The notes under the pieces: model-generated
Told to the model about the DNA's origin: nothing
The model's input: only the letters and a program-made list of their open reading frames with translations
The model's database searches: none
Position numbers and translations under genes: made by a program
Assembly (NCBI RefSeq): GCF_022808175.1
Contig: NZ_JALGBX010000017.1
Span: forward strand, 124,001-188,000
Direction of reading: 5' to 3'
Length of the DNA stretch: 64,000 nucleotides
Origin: Streptomyces sp. AP-93
GTDB lineage: Bacteria; Actinomycetota; Actinomycetes; Streptomycetales; Streptomycetaceae
Part shown: one piece after another, positions 24,529-34,963 of the stretch
How the letters are laid out: the number at the start of each line of letters is the position of its first letter
How positions within the stretch are numbered: the stretch's first letter is position 1

Positions 24529-25121
24529 TCGATGCCCTTCTGGCCCTTCTGGCCGGCGTCCATCGGGTGCTTCACCTTGGTCATCTCAGTGACGAGGTCC
24601 GCGAACTCCACCAGCTTCTCCGGCGCGTTGCGCCCGGTGATCACCACGTGCTGGGTGCCGGGACGGTTGCGCAGCACTTCGACGACCTCGTCGACGTCGA
24701 TCCAGCCCCAGTGCATCGGGTACGCGAACTCGTCCAGCACGTACAGCTTGTGCGTCTCGGCGGCCAGGTCGCGCTTGACCTGCTCCCAGCCCTCCTTGGC
24801 CGCCTGCTCGTTGTCGAGCTGCGCGTCGCGCTGGACCCAGGACCAGCCCTCGCCCATCTTGTGCCAGACGACGGAGCCGCCCTCGCCGGAGGCGCCGAGC
24901 ACCTTCAGCGCGTTCTCCTCGCCGACCTTCCACTTCGCCGACTTGACGAACTGGAACACCCCGATCGGCCAGCCCTGGTTCCAGGCGCGCAGCGCCAGAC
25001 CGAAGGCCGCCGTCGACTTGCCCTTGCCCGGCCCGGTGTGGACGAAGACGAGCGGGCGGTTGCGGCGCTGACGCGTCGTGAGTCCGTCGTCCGGAACGAC
25101 GGACGGCTGTCCCTGCGGCAT
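24522..25121 (-). CDS. cobO: Cob(I)yrinic acid a,c-diamide adenosyltransferase
   Basis: A 199-aa CobA/CobO-type corrinoid adenosyltransferase that attaches the 5'-deoxyadenosyl group from ATP to Co(I). P-loop variant HTGPGKGKSTAAFGLALRA, VFQFVKSAKWKVGEE, and Walker-B-like LYVLDEFAYPMHWGWID are diagnostic. Its ATG overlaps the stop of the chelatase gene (TAATG) and its stop overlaps the cobB start, so it is the middle of a tightly coupled operon. Confidence 0.95.
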   Translation of the reverse strand: MPQGQPSVVPDDGLTTRQRRNRPLVFVHTGPGKGKSTAAFGLALRAWNQGWPIGVFQFVKSAKWKVGEENALKVLGASGEGGSVVWHKMGEGWSWVQRDAQLDNEQAAKEGWEQVKRDLAAETHKLYVLDEFAYPMHWGWIDVDEVVEVLRNRPGTQHVVITGRNAPEKLVEFADLVTEMTKVKHPMDAGQKGQKGIEW

Positions 25122-27244
25122 TACGCGGCCCTCCTGAGGGTCGGGGATGGGGTACGTACGTTTTTGACGAGCCCGGCCAGCGAATCGGCCCGCAGCCCGT
25201 CGAGGGTGACGGCCGGGCCGCCCAGATCGGCGGCCAGTACGCCGGCCAGCCCGAGCCGGACCGGCCCCGACTCGCAGTCCACGACCACGGACGCGACCCC
25301 GCCGGCCGCCAGCAGCCGGGCGCTGCGCGCCGAGAGCTCGCGCGGCGTGTCATGGTGCGGGCCACCGACGGCGCCGGCCGAGGTGGCCCGCCCGTCGGTG
25401 ACGACCACGAGCAGCGGCCTGCGGCTCGGGTCCCGCAGCCGTTCGATCCGCAGCACTTCGTGGGCCTTGAGCAGCCCGGCGGCGAGCGGGGTGCGCCCGC
25501 CGGTCGGCAGCTTCTCCAGCCGGGCCGCGGCGGCGTCGACGGAGGAGGTGGGGGGCAGGGCCAGTTCGGCCGAGGAGCCCCGGAAGGTGATCAGGCCGAC
25601 CTTGTCCCGGCGCTGGTAGGCGTCGAGCAGCAGGGACAGCACGGCCCCCTTGACCGCGCTCATGCGCTGCCGGGCGGCCATGGAGCCGGAGGCGTCGACG
25701 AGGAACAGGACGAGGTTGCCCTCGCGGCCCTCGCGGGTCGCCTGCCGCAGATCGTCCTTGCGGACGACCAGCCCGCGCCCGGTGCGTCCGCGCGCCTTCT
25801 GGTGCGGGGCCGCGGCGTGGACGGTCGCCGCCAGGTGCAGTTTCGTCAACTGGCCGCGGGGGCGCTGGGCGCCGGTGGTGCGGCCGTGCGCGGTGCGGGC
25901 GCGCGAACGCCGCCCGGACGCGCCCTCGCCGAGACCCGGGACGCTGAGCATCTTGGTGCGGAACGGCTCGGCCGCCCGTACGGGCGCTTGCTCGGCCGGA
26001 CCGTCCGTCGCCTCCTTCTCCTGGGCGGAGGGCTGCGTCTCGGGCTGCTGCTCGGGCTGCTGCTCGGGCTGGGCCGGGGCCTCCGACTCGGCCTCGGGCG
26101 CGTCCGGTCCGGACCCCTGCGGGGGTACGCCGCCCCCGCCGTCGGGGCCGCCGCCGTCCGGGCCGTCGTCCTGCGGACCTTCACCGGGCCCCTCCGGCTC
26201 CGGCTCCGGCTCGGGCTCGGGGTCCGGCTCGTCGTCGGGGAACCCGTCCAGGATCCGGTCCAGCTTCTCCTCGTCGAGACCGGGCGCGTCGAAGGGGTTG
26301 CGGCGGCGCCGGTGGGGGAGCGCCAGCAGGGCGGCCTGCCGCACGTCCTCCTTGCGCACCTCGGTCCGCCCGGCCCAGGCGGCGAGCGCGGTCGCGGTAC
26401 GGGCCATCACGATGTCGGCGCGCATGCCGTCGACCTCGAAACCGGCGCAGGTCGCCGCGATCTGCAGCAGCGAGGTGTCACCGAGGCGCACCCGCGGGAG
26501 CAGCGCCCGCGCGGCCACCACCCGGGCACGCACCTCTTCCTCGTCCCCGGACCAGCGGCCCGCGAAGCCCGCGGGGTCGTCCTCGTAGGCGAGGCGGCGA
26601 CGCACGACCTCGACCCGCTGGAGGGGCTCCCGGGAGGCGGCGACCTCGACGGTCAGGCCGAAGCGGTCGAGCAACTGGGGGCGGAGCTCGCCCTCCTCGG
26701 GGTTCATCGTGCCGACGAGGAGGAAGCGGGCGGCGTGCCGTACGGAGACGCCCTCGCGCTCGACGTAGGAGGCGCCCATCGCGGCGGCGTCGAGGAGCAG
26801 GTCGATGAGGTGGTCGTGGAGCAGGTTGACCTCGTCGACGTACAGGATCCCGCGGTGCGCGTCGGCCAGCAGGCCGGGCTCGAAGGCCTTCACGCCTTCG
26901 GCGAGGGCGCGTTCGATGTCGAGGGCGCCGACGAGCCGGTCCTCGGAGGCACCGACGGGCAGCTCCACCATGCGGGCGGGCCGCGCGGCGGCCGGTCCCG
27001 GCTCGTGGGGGCCGTCGGGGCAGGCGGGGTCCGGGGCGGTGGGCGCGCAGCTGAACCGGCAGCCGGGGACCACGTCCACCTGCGGCAGCAGGGTGGACAG
27101 GGCGCGGACGGCGGTGGACTTGGCGGTCCCCTTCTCACCGCGCACGAGGACACCGCCGACCGCGGGGCTCACCGCGTTGAGCAGCAGCGCGAGGCGCAGG
27201 TCGTTCTGGCCGACCAGTGCGGTGAACGGGTAGGGCGTGCTCAT
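25121..27244 (-). CDS. Cobalto/magnesium-chelatase-type AAA+ and VWA subunit
   Basis: A 707-aa fusion of a ChlI-like AAA+ ATPase and a ChlD-like von Willebrand A domain, the motor part of class I metal chelatases that insert Co2+ or Mg2+ into tetrapyrroles. Seen: Walker A VRGEKGTAKSTAVRAL, Walker B ILYVDEVNLL, VGTMNPEEGELRPQLLDRFG, an acidic Pro/Glu/Gln-rich linker (residues about 345-415 with PEPEPEPEPE), then the MIDAS motif DASGSM with later VTDGRATS. Partner would be the large CobN subunit, which is not adjacent here. ATG 27244. In an operon with cobO and cobB (1-nt overlap with cobO). Confidence 0.9.
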   Translation of the reverse strand: MSTPYPFTALVGQNDLRLALLLNAVSPAVGGVLVRGEKGTAKSTAVRALSTLLPQVDVVPGCRFSCAPTAPDPACPDGPHEPGPAAARPARMVELPVGASEDRLVGALDIERALAEGVKAFEPGLLADAHRGILYVDEVNLLHDHLIDLLLDAAAMGASYVEREGVSVRHAARFLLVGTMNPEEGELRPQLLDRFGLTVEVAASREPLQRVEVVRRRLAYEDDPAGFAGRWSGDEEEVRARVVAARALLPRVRLGDTSLLQIAATCAGFEVDGMRADIVMARTATALAAWAGRTEVRKEDVRQAALLALPHRRRRNPFDAPGLDEEKLDRILDGFPDDEPDPEPEPEPEPEGPGEGPQDDGPDGGGPDGGGGVPPQGSGPDAPEAESEAPAQPEQQPEQQPETQPSAQEKEATDGPAEQAPVRAAEPFRTKMLSVPGLGEGASGRRSRARTAHGRTTGAQRPRGQLTKLHLAATVHAAAPHQKARGRTGRGLVVRKDDLRQATREGREGNLVLFLVDASGSMAARQRMSAVKGAVLSLLLDAYQRRDKVGLITFRGSSAELALPPTSSVDAAAARLEKLPTGGRTPLAAGLLKAHEVLRIERLRDPSRRPLLVVVTDGRATSAGAVGGPHHDTPRELSARSARLLAAGGVASVVVDCESGPVRLGLAGVLAADLGGPAVTLDGLRADSLAGLVKNVRTPSPTLRRAA

Positions 27245-27292
27245 GCGGTGGCCCCTTCTGGAGCGTGGGTACGGATACGCGTGCGCGGGCCT

Positions 27293-27475
27293 CCTGGGGC
27301 TCCGCCCCAGACCCCGCGCCTCAAACGCCGGCGGGGCTGAATGTGGCCGGCGTCAGCCTGGACGTGCGGGCCACAGCCGAAAACCAGCCCCTCCGGCGTT
27401 TGAGGAGCGGGGGTCCGGGGGCTGGCCCCCGGGTACGGCGCCGCACGCGGCAACGGGTCCGGGGCGGAGCTCCGG
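27293..27475. repeat. Dispersed palindromic repeat, copy B, between cobQ and chelatase
   Basis: The left arm (27295-27338: GGGGCTCCGCCCCAGACC then CCTCAAACGCCGGCGGGG) and right arm (about 27386-27420: CAGCCCCTCCGGCGTTTGAG then GAGCGGGGGTCCGG) match copies at 23646 and 39741. It fills most of the 280-bp gap between cobQ and the chelatase gene, otherwise empty; the remaining bases to 27524 are GC-rich with short inverted repeats and no gene. Confidence 0.85.
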
Positions 27476-27524
27476 GGAACGGGGGAAGGGCGGGTAGGGG
27501 ACAGCCCCCGCAGGGCTGCGCCGC

Positions 27525-29048
27525 TCATGGCGCGCCCGGCGGGAGGAAGGGGAGGCCCGACGGGGCGCCACCCTCGATGAGCCGCATCAGGGCGCCCGTG
27601 TCCGCGTGCTCCGCGATCAGGTCGCCGAGGAGGTCGAGCTGCTCCTCCCGCAGGGAGGAGAACGACGTGTCCGGCGCCGGAACGAAGCGGCGGCCCGCAG
27701 CGGCCGCGACCTCGCGGAGGAACGCCCGGCGGAAGCCGTCCGACTCCAGCGAGCCGTGCCAGTGCGTGCCCCACACCTCCCCGACCCGGCACCCGTCCAG
27801 GAAGGGGGTCCCGCCCAGGACTTCGGCCACGCCGTGGTGGATCTCGTACCCCTCCACCGGCTCGCCCAGCGCCGAACCCACCGGCCGCGCCAGGGTCTTC
27901 TCCCGCTCGAAGCGGACCCGCACGGGAAGCAGCCCGAGCCCCGGCACGGAGCCGGCCTTCGACTCGACCTCGTCCTCGATGTGTTCGCCCAGCACCTGGA
28001 ACCCGCCGCAGATGCCCAGGACCGGCCGGCCCTCGGCGGCCCGCCGGGCCAGCGCGTCCGCCAGGCCCCGCTCGCGCAGCCAGGCCAGCGCCTTGACCGT
28101 GCCACGGGTGCCGGGGACGACGACCAGGTCCGCGTCGGCCAGTTCCTCGGCCCGGTCCACGAACCGCACCACCACGCCCGGCTCCGCCGCCAGTGCGTCG
28201 ACGTCCGTGAAGTTGGACATCAGCGGCACCGCGCAGACCGCGACCCGCAGCACGTCCTCGCCGACGGGCGGGGCGACCACGGATTCCCGTACCGCACCCC
28301 GCAAGGAGACCCGCAGGCCGTCCTCCTCGTCGATGCCCAGCCCGTGCTGGAAGGGGAGCACGCCGTACGTGGCGCGCCCGGTGAGGCCGCGCAGCATCTC
28401 CATGCCCGGTTCCAGCAGGGTGACGTCGCCGCGGAACTTGTTGACCAGGTAGCCCGCGATCAGCGACTGGTCCTCGGGAGACAGCAGGGCCGTCGTACCG
28501 AAGAAGGACGCGAAGACGCCGCCCCGGTCGATGTCGCCGACGACGACCACCGGGAACCGCGCGGCCCGCGCGATGCCCATGTTCACGATGTCGGTCCGGC
28601 GCAGGTTGATCTCGGCCGGGCTGCCCGCCCCCTCGCAGATCACGGCGTCATACGTGCCCCGCAACTGCTCCAGGCAGTCCGTGACGATGCCGAGCAACTG
28701 CTCCTGGCGCCCCCCGTGGTAGCCGCGCGCGCTCATCTCGCCCACCGGCTTGCCCAGCAGCACCACCTGGCTGCTCCGGTCGCTGCCGGGCTTGAGCAGC
28801 ACGGGGTTCATCAGCGCGGTCGGCTCCACGCGGGCCGCCTGGGCCTGCATGGCCTGCGCACGGCCGATCTCGGCGCCCTCCCTCGTCACGAAGGAGTTCA
28901 GCGACATGTTCTGCGCCTTGAACGGGGCCACCTTCACGCCCTGCCGGGCCAGCCACCGGCAGATGCCCGCCGTGACCACGCTCTTGCCCGCGTCCGAGGT
29001 CGTACCGGCGACGAGGAGACCCCCGCCGCGCTTCGCGCCGCCGCTCAT
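27525..29048 (-). CDS. cobQ: Cobyric acid synthase
   Basis: A 507-aa glutamine-dependent amidase that amidates four side chains of adenosylcobyrinic acid a,c-diamide to cobyric acid. The N-terminal ATPase domain has P-loop-like [41 protein letters not shown] and [15 protein letters not shown]; the C-terminal glutaminase domain has the Cys in [12 protein letters not shown] and His in [12 protein letters not shown]. All are hallmark CobQ motifs. The ATG at 29048 overlaps the cbiB stop (ATGA). Second gene after the cobalamin riboswitch. Confidence 0.95.
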   Translation of the reverse strand: MSGGAKRGGGLLVAGTTSDAGKSVVTAGICRWLARQGVKVAPFKAQNMSLNSFVTREGAEIGRAQAMQAQAARVEPTALMNPVLLKPGSDRSSQVVLLGKPVGEMSARGYHGGRQEQLLGIVTDCLEQLRGTYDAVICEGAGSPAEINLRRTDIVNMGIARAARFPVVVVGDIDRGGVFASFFGTTALLSPEDQSLIAGYLVNKFRGDVTLLEPGMEMLRGLTGRATYGVLPFQHGLGIDEEDGLRVSLRGAVRESVVAPPVGEDVLRVAVCAVPLMSNFTDVDALAAEPGVVVRFVDRAEELADADLVVVPGTRGTVKALAWLRERGLADALARRAAEGRPVLGICGGFQVLGEHIEDEVESKAGSVPGLGLLPVRVRFEREKTLARPVGSALGEPVEGYEIHHGVAEVLGGTPFLDGCRVGEVWGTHWHGSLESDGFRRAFLREVAAAAGRRFVPAPDTSFSSLREEQLDLLGDLIAEHADTGALMRLIEGGAPSGLPFLPPGAP

Positions 29049-30031
29049 GCGCGCCGCCCCTTCTTCTTCGTGTGCGCCATACGGGAGACCAGCGTCTGGG
29101 CGACCAGCGTCCGGGCCGCCACACAGGCCCCCAGCGCCACCCACGTCACCTGGCGCGACAGCCGCACCGCCCGTTCGATGTCGGCGACCTCCACGGGCCG
29201 CCCGGCCGCACCGTTGAGCACGGCCCGGTGCTCGACCCGGCCCGCGTACGCCAGGGTCCCGCCCAGCCGTACGCCCAGCGCCCCGGCGAAGGAGGACTCC
29301 ACGGGCCCCGCGTTGGGGCTCGGGTGCTTGGCGGCGTCCGCGCGCCAGGCCCGTACGGCCCCCCGGCGGTCGGGCCCGGCCAGTACGGCGGCCAGGGCCG
29401 TCAGCCGGGCGCCCGGCCAGCCGGCCACGTCGTCGAGCCGGGCGGAGGCCCAGCCGTAGCGCAGGTGGCGGGGAGACTTGTGGCCGACCATCGCGTCCAG
29501 GGTGTTCACGGCGCGGAAGGCGAGCAGCCCGGGGACGCCCGCGACGGTGCCCCACACCAGGGCCCCGACCACGGCGTCGGAGGTGTTCTCGGCGACCGAT
29601 TCGACGACCGCGCGGGCCATCTGCTGCTCGTCCAGCGCCTGCGGGTCGCGCCCGCACAGGTGGGGCAGCCGCTCGCGGGCCACTTCGGCGTCCCCGGCGG
29701 CGAGCGCCCCGCCGATGGCGCGGGCTTCCCGGCCCAGCGAGGTGCCGCCGACGACGGCCCAGGTGGCGGCGGCGGTGAGGGCGATGCGGGCGGCCGCGGG
29801 CCGGGAGCGCACGGCGCGGGCGCCCAGCGCGCCCACGGCGGCCGCGCCTCCGGCGCACAGCAGGGTGTGCAGGGCGCCCCGCGCGCGGTCGTCGCGCCAC
29901 AGGGCGCGTTCGACGGCGGCGGCGGCTCGTCCGAAGGCGGCCACGGGGTGCCCTCGGCGCGGATCCCCGAGGATCCGGTCGCCGATCAGGCCCGCCGTGA
30001 CGCCGTACGCGAAGACGCGATCGGCACGCAT
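29045..30031 (-). CDS. cobD: Adenosylcobinamide-phosphate synthase (CbiB/CobD)
   Basis: A 328-aa integral membrane protein that joins cobyric acid to aminopropanol phosphate. Motifs of the family: [18 protein letters not shown] at the N-terminus, [39 protein letters not shown] and [18 protein letters not shown]. Several hydrophobic helices are visible. Start ATG 30031 ([10 protein letters not shown]); the upstream in-frame extension to 30214 runs through the riboswitch and is not coding. First gene of the cbiB-cobQ-chelatase-cobO-cobB run. Confidence 0.93.
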   Translation of the reverse strand: MRADRVFAYGVTAGLIGDRILGDPRRGHPVAAFGRAAAAVERALWRDDRARGALHTLLCAGGAAAVGALGARAVRSRPAAARIALTAAATWAVVGGTSLGREARAIGGALAAGDAEVARERLPHLCGRDPQALDEQQMARAVVESVAENTSDAVVGALVWGTVAGVPGLLAFRAVNTLDAMVGHKSPRHLRYGWASARLDDVAGWPGARLTALAAVLAGPDRRGAVRAWRADAAKHPSPNAGPVESSFAGALGVRLGGTLAYAGRVEHRAVLNGAAGRPVEVADIERAVRLSRQVTWVALGACVAARTLVAQTLVSRMAHTKKKGRRA

Positions 30032-30074
30032 GGTGGCAGGTATGTCCTCACTCAGGGTCCGCGCCCTGGTTCGA

Positions 30075-30215
30075 CGTGTCCGGCGGCGAGAGTTCCTGGC
30101 TCCCGGCCGCACACGGCCGAAGGCTCGCGTGCGCCGGTGACAGTGGCGGGACCGCGCCGGATTCGCACCGGACTTCCTCTCCATGCCGCCGTAATGGCTC
30201 GGGCAGTCCACCACG
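30075..30215 (-). ncRNA. Cobalamin (B12) riboswitch
   Basis: Read on the minus strand, the leader of cbiB contains the conserved core: GGAAGTCCGGTGCGAATCC, then GCGGTCCCGCCACTGT (30131-30155 region), a variable arm, and GGGAGCCAGGAACTC (about 30087-30101), the B12-box element. These segments match the order and wording of cobalamin riboswitches (GCCACTG and AGCCAGGA boxes). It ends about 45 nt before the cbiB ATG; a small AGGG/CCCT hairpin lies between, next to GAGGAC, suggesting translational control. Boundaries are approximate. Confidence 0.92.
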
Positions 30216-30283
30216 CAGCGCGAAGGCCCGTCAACTCGCCGTTGACCTGCGGCGGGGTGGCGGGGGAGGGGGTCCGGGCATGC

Positions 30284-30320
30284 GAAAGCTCCCTCCGGTA
30301 CGAACCCGGAGGGAGCCTTC
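30284..30320 (-). terminator. Hairpin terminator of the pit operon
   Basis: Left GAAAGCTCCCTCCGG (30284-30298) pairs with CCGGAGGGAGCCTTC (30306-30320) with one G-U type mismatch and a 7-nt loop. It lies 20 bp beyond the stop of the small membrane gene on the minus strand and upstream of the riboswitch, separating the two units. Confidence 0.85.
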
Positions 30321-30339
30321 GTACGTGCCGTCCCGCGCC

Positions 30340-30561
30340 TCAGGCGACGATCAGGTAGATCCCGTAGGCCACGGCCGCCGCGCAGAGCGCGAAGCAGGCG
30401 TACGCACCGCTGCGGGCCAGGGTGGCGGCGCCGCCCTGTTCGGTGGCGGCCTCGTGCTTGGAGAGCCCCATCAGGCCCAGGGTGAACAGGGTCACCAGGA
30501 CGACGGTGGCGGAGAGGCTGACCCCGAAGACGGAGCCGAGTGCTTCCCAGTCGATCTTCAT
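30340..30561 (-). CDS. Small two-helix membrane protein downstream of pit
   Basis: A 73-aa protein with two transmembrane helices (VSLSATVVLVTLFTLGLMGL and AYACFALCAAAVAYGIYLIV) joined by a short polar loop EAATEQGGAATLARS. No catalytic residues. It follows the pit gene by 28 bp on the same strand, so it is probably co-transcribed and phosphate controlled. I recall a small hypothetical gene beside pitH2 in S. coelicolor in the same position. Confidence 0.72.
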   Translation of the reverse strand: MKIDWEALGSVFGVSLSATVVLVTLFTLGLMGLSKHEAATEQGGAATLARSGAYACFALCAAAVAYGIYLIVA

Positions 30562-30589
30562 ACCGCTGAATCCTCTGTCGTTCTCGGGG

Positions 30590-31861
<1,272 letters not shown>

Positions 31862-32183
31862 TTACCCAGGCTTCTGTTTGACGTCAGTGGTTCGTGGACC
31901 GTAGATAACCTGGATGAACGGAAGGTGAACTGACAGGGTTCATGCGGTGTATCGGCACGGCACCCGATCGGGACCTTCGTCCCGGGAAGTGCGTTGATAT
32001 ATCGATTAATGCATGTCGCAGCAGGGGTGTCCGCGCGCTTCGGGGCAGGACTTCCGGTAACCCGCCCGCACGCCCGGGACCCCCGAAGAGAGCTAGATCA
32101 CCTTCCGTGCCACCCCTCGGGGGCGCCGGCCGGAGTCATTCCCTCCGGTGGCCCGCCGACCCGTCCGCCTCGACACTGGAGCA
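31862..32183. other. Divergent 322-bp region upstream of pit
   Basis: No gene supported. It contains the PHO box (31909-31930) for the minus-strand pit gene, an isolated AT-rich patch (31994-32014, containing TTGATATATCGATTAATGC) that stands out in this GC-rich DNA and could be a promoter for the plus-strand hydrolase, and an unremarkable GC-rich remainder. Confidence 0.7.
31909..31930 (-). promoter_or_regulatory. PHO box upstream of pit
   Basis: On the minus strand two adjacent 11-nt units read GTTCACCTTCC (31920-31930) and GTTCATCCAGG (31909-31919), an excellent match to the PhoP direct-repeat unit, followed by a degenerate third unit TTATCTACGGT. Located about 50 bp before the pit start codon. 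Confidence 0.82.
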
Positions 32184-33326
32184 GTGCGTACCGCCACAGC
32201 GACGGCAGCGGCCGTCACCACGACCCTGCTCGGCGCCGGCGCGGCCGCCGTCACCGCCGCCGCGCTCGCCGGCCGGTACGCCGCCGACGCGGCCCTGCGG
32301 ACCGAGCCCGGCCGCCCGCTCCCCGGCAGCCCCCGGCTCACCGTCCATTCCACCGCGGCCGGCCGGGTCGAGCTGACCCGGTCCCTCGCCTCCCTGCGCC
32401 CCGGCACCTACGGGCTCACCGCGCCCGGGGTGCACGCCGTGGTCGGGCCCGTCCTCCCCGACGCCCCGCACGGCCCCGACACCGTGGTGCGCCGGCTCCT
32501 CGCCGTCACCCACGGCAGCCTCGACCCCGGAACCCGCGTCACCCTCACCCCCCAGGTCCACCTGGGCAACCCGCGCACCGCCCTCGGACTGGACCACGCC
32601 GACGTGGACGTCCCCGGGGAGCTCGGCGCGCTGCCCGCCTGGTTCGTGCCCGCGGCCCGCGACACGTGGGTGATCACCGTCCACGGGCTCGGCGCCACCC
32701 GCGAGCACCCGATGACGGTCATGCCCTTCCTCCACCGCAACAAGCTCCCCGTCCTGGACCTCGGGTACCGGGGCGACCTCGGAGCCCCCGAGTCACCGGA
32801 CGGCCTCGGCCACCTCGGCGAGTCCGAATGGCGCGATCTCGACGCCGCCATCCGCTACGCCCTGCGCTACGGCGCCCGCCGCGTGGTCCTGCACGGCTGG
32901 TCGACCGGCGCCACCATGGCCCTGCACGCCCTCGAGCGCTCGGCGGTGGCCGACCGGATCTCCGGACTGGTCATCGACTCGCCCGTACTGGACTGGCACG
33001 CCACCCTGCGCGCCCTCGCCGCCGCGCGCCGCACCCCGGCCCCGCTCCTCCCGTTCGCGGTCAAGGCCGCGGAGGGCCGTGCGGGCCTGCGCGCCGACCG
33101 GCGGGCCCCGGGGTCGGATCCGGCCGCGCTGAAGGTGCCCGTACTGATCTTCCACGGCCCCGACGACGCGATCGCCCCCTGGGAACCCTCCCGCCGGCTC
33201 GCCGCGGCCCGCCCCGACCTCGTCACCCTGCACTCCGTTTCCGACGCCGCCCACGGGGCGATGTGGAACGCCGATCCCGCCGCGTACGAAGAGGTGCTGC
33301 GCCGCTTCCTGACCCCTTTGATGTGA
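32184..33326 (+). CDS. Alpha/beta hydrolase, membrane-anchored
   Basis: A 380-aa alpha/beta-hydrolase. The N-terminal Ala/Thr/Val-rich hydrophobic segment (TTTLLGAGAAAVTAAAL) is likely a membrane anchor. Catalytic fold motifs: TWVITVHGLGATREHP (oxyanion region), nucleophile elbow LHGWSTGATMALH with Ser, LIFHGPDDAIAPWEPSRRL carrying the acidic residue, and His in SDAAHGAMWN near the C-terminus. Substrate unknown; esterase or lipase is likely. The GTG at 32184 (VRTATATAAAV) has GGAG just upstream; GTG 32148 is an alternative that would add 12 residues. Confidence 0.82.
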   Translation: MRTATATAAAVTTTLLGAGAAAVTAAALAGRYAADAALRTEPGRPLPGSPRLTVHSTAAGRVELTRSLASLRPGTYGLTAPGVHAVVGPVLPDAPHGPDTVVRRLLAVTHGSLDPGTRVTLTPQVHLGNPRTALGLDHADVDVPGELGALPAWFVPAARDTWVITVHGLGATREHPMTVMPFLHRNKLPVLDLGYRGDLGAPESPDGLGHLGESEWRDLDAAIRYALRYGARRVVLHGWSTGATMALHALERSAVADRISGLVIDSPVLDWHATLRALAAARRTPAPLLPFAVKAAEGRAGLRADRRAPGSDPAALKVPVLIFHGPDDAIAPWEPSRRLAAARPDLVTLHSVSDAAHGAMWNADPAAYEEVLRRFLTPLM

Positions 33327-33479
33327 CGGACCGGGTGACGGACCGTCGGACGAGTTGTCCGAAGACTGCGGGGCGGACGGGGCGGGGAGGGTGGGTTGTC
33401 CCGTTCTGTACCCAGGGGGCCTTGTGGCAATGGCTGGTTCCGTTTGGGCTTTCGGCCAGTGACGGGCGAGACTGCTCAC

Positions 33480-34907
33480 GTGACGTCCCGAAAGCCTGAT
33501 GAGCAGTTGGCTCGCGACTCCAGACTCCGACTCGTCGCCCCGCGGTCCGTGGCCACGGCCCGCAAGGCGGTGACCGACCGGCGCACCCGGACCGCCCCGC
33601 GGCCTCCGGCGGGCACGCCCGCCACGGCCGACCTGGCGAACAGGGCCCGCGCCTCCCTCACCGACGCGGTACGGCTCGCCCGCTGGGCCGAGCTGCACCT
33701 CGGCGGCGCGGACGGCGCCGGGCCCGCCCCGGCGGGCGCCCTGCCCGCCGCCGAAACCGAACGCGCCGCCGCCCAGCTGAGCCTGACGCCGGGCCAGATC
33801 CGGGTCGGCTGGGACCGCGCCCGGCTCGCCGGCCTGATCGAGATGCACGGCGGGCACGCCCGCCCGGGCTGGCGCCTGCGCGCCTGGAACCGGGACGACA
33901 CCGCCGTCCTGCGCGGCTGGGTCGCCCTCTTCGACGCCTGGTCACTGGTCCACCCGGCCCCCGCCGACATCGCCCCCGCGGCCGTCGCCGAGGTGGTCGA
34001 GGCCATGCCCCAGCTGCTCTCCCTGCTCCAGCTCTCCGCCGGTCCCGTGACCGTCCCCGATCTGCTGGACCTGCTCGGACAGCGCGTCGACGAACTGCGC
34101 GACGAGCGGTGCGAGGTCCCCTACGAGTCCACGGCGCAGGCCGCCGCGACCCCGCAGGCCGGTCCCGCACCGGCCGCGCCGCCCGTCCCGCTCGCCCGGC
34201 TGCTGCGCTGGGCGCTCGGCGGGCTCGCCGCCGTGGACGCCGTCACCCTCGGCCCCGCCCGGGCCACCCTCACCCCGCTCGGGAGCTGGGCAGTCTGGGT
34301 CAAGCTGGAGCAGATCTGCGTCGCCGCGCAGAGCCCCGCCGGGAACATCGAACAGTCCGCCGCCGCCATGCTCCACGGCTGCGCGCGGCTCACCCCCGGC
34401 CCGGCCCGCGCCGAATACCTGGCCTGGCTCGCCGCCCGGCCCGTCGGCCGCGCGGTCTCCGAACTGCTGCACGCGGCCCGCGGCGAGGACGCCCTGTTGC
34501 GCGGGCTCGCCTTCGAAGCCCTGCGCGTCGTCGGAGCCCCGGCCGAACCGGAGGTGCGGGGGGCCTCCCGGGAGCCCGCGCTGCGCCCCTACGCCCTGCT
34601 CTGGCTCGCCGAGCACGACGGGGTCGACCCCGACGAGGCGCAGGACGTGCTCACCGCCGAGGAGCAGACCTGGCTCTGGGTGGACACCGCGGCCGCCATC
34701 GCCGACCACGGCGAAGCCGAGCTGCTGGCCCGCCACCTGGACTCGGCGGTGCGGACCACGGTTCCGCGGCTGCTGGACGAGGTCCGCGCGGTCGGGCACC
34801 CCCGCACGGTGCAGGTGCTGGTCGCGCTGGCCGCCGCCCATCCCGATCCGGCCCTGGCCAAAGCGGTGCGCCGAGCCGCGTTCCAGGTGCACACCGGCGG
34901 CGCGTAG
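33480..34907 (+). CDS. Hypothetical protein, paralogue of first gene in window
   Basis: A 475-aa cytosolic protein, Ala/Leu-rich, with a basic N-terminus (RKPDEQLARDSRLRLV). The region from about residue 135 follows the same order of blocks as the gene at 1-1155, ending YLAWLAARPVGRAVSELLH, ALLWLAEHDG, EQTWLWVDTAAAI and VGHPRTVQVLVALAAAHPD. A winged-helix-like segment (AAAQLSLTPGQIRVGWDRAR, GLIEMHGG) lies near residues 95-135, suggesting DNA-binding or protein-protein contact. No catalytic motif is recognised. GTG 33480 is the likely start; there is no strong ribosome-binding site. Function unknown. Confidence 0.8.
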   Translation: MTSRKPDEQLARDSRLRLVAPRSVATARKAVTDRRTRTAPRPPAGTPATADLANRARASLTDAVRLARWAELHLGGADGAGPAPAGALPAAETERAAAQLSLTPGQIRVGWDRARLAGLIEMHGGHARPGWRLRAWNRDDTAVLRGWVALFDAWSLVHPAPADIAPAAVAEVVEAMPQLLSLLQLSAGPVTVPDLLDLLGQRVDELRDERCEVPYESTAQAAATPQAGPAPAAPPVPLARLLRWALGGLAAVDAVTLGPARATLTPLGSWAVWVKLEQICVAAQSPAGNIEQSAAAMLHGCARLTPGPARAEYLAWLAARPVGRAVSELLHAARGEDALLRGLAFEALRVVGAPAEPEVRGASREPALRPYALLWLAEHDGVDPDEAQDVLTAEEQTWLWVDTAAAIADHGEAELLARHLDSAVRTTVPRLLDEVRAVGHPRTVQVLVALAAAHPDPALAKAVRRAAFQVHTGGA

Positions 34908-34925
34908 CGCCCGTAGCGGGAGGGG

Positions 34926-34963
34926 CGTACGCGCCCGCAGGTTCTAGACCTGCGGGGCGTACG
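34926..34963. terminator. Hairpin overlapping the 3' end of the VOC gene
   Basis: CGTACGCGCCCGCAGGT (34926-34942) pairs with ACCTGCGGGGCGTACG (34948-34963) with one bulged base; the TAG stop codon of the minus-strand VOC gene (34944-34946) lies in the 5-nt loop. It separates two convergent genes and may terminate both. Confidence 0.75.

Noticed and set aside
27265-28452. 395-codon plus-strand frame over cobQ
   Set aside because: Antisense shadow of cobQ and the repeat element; Arg/Ser/Pro-rich with no domain.
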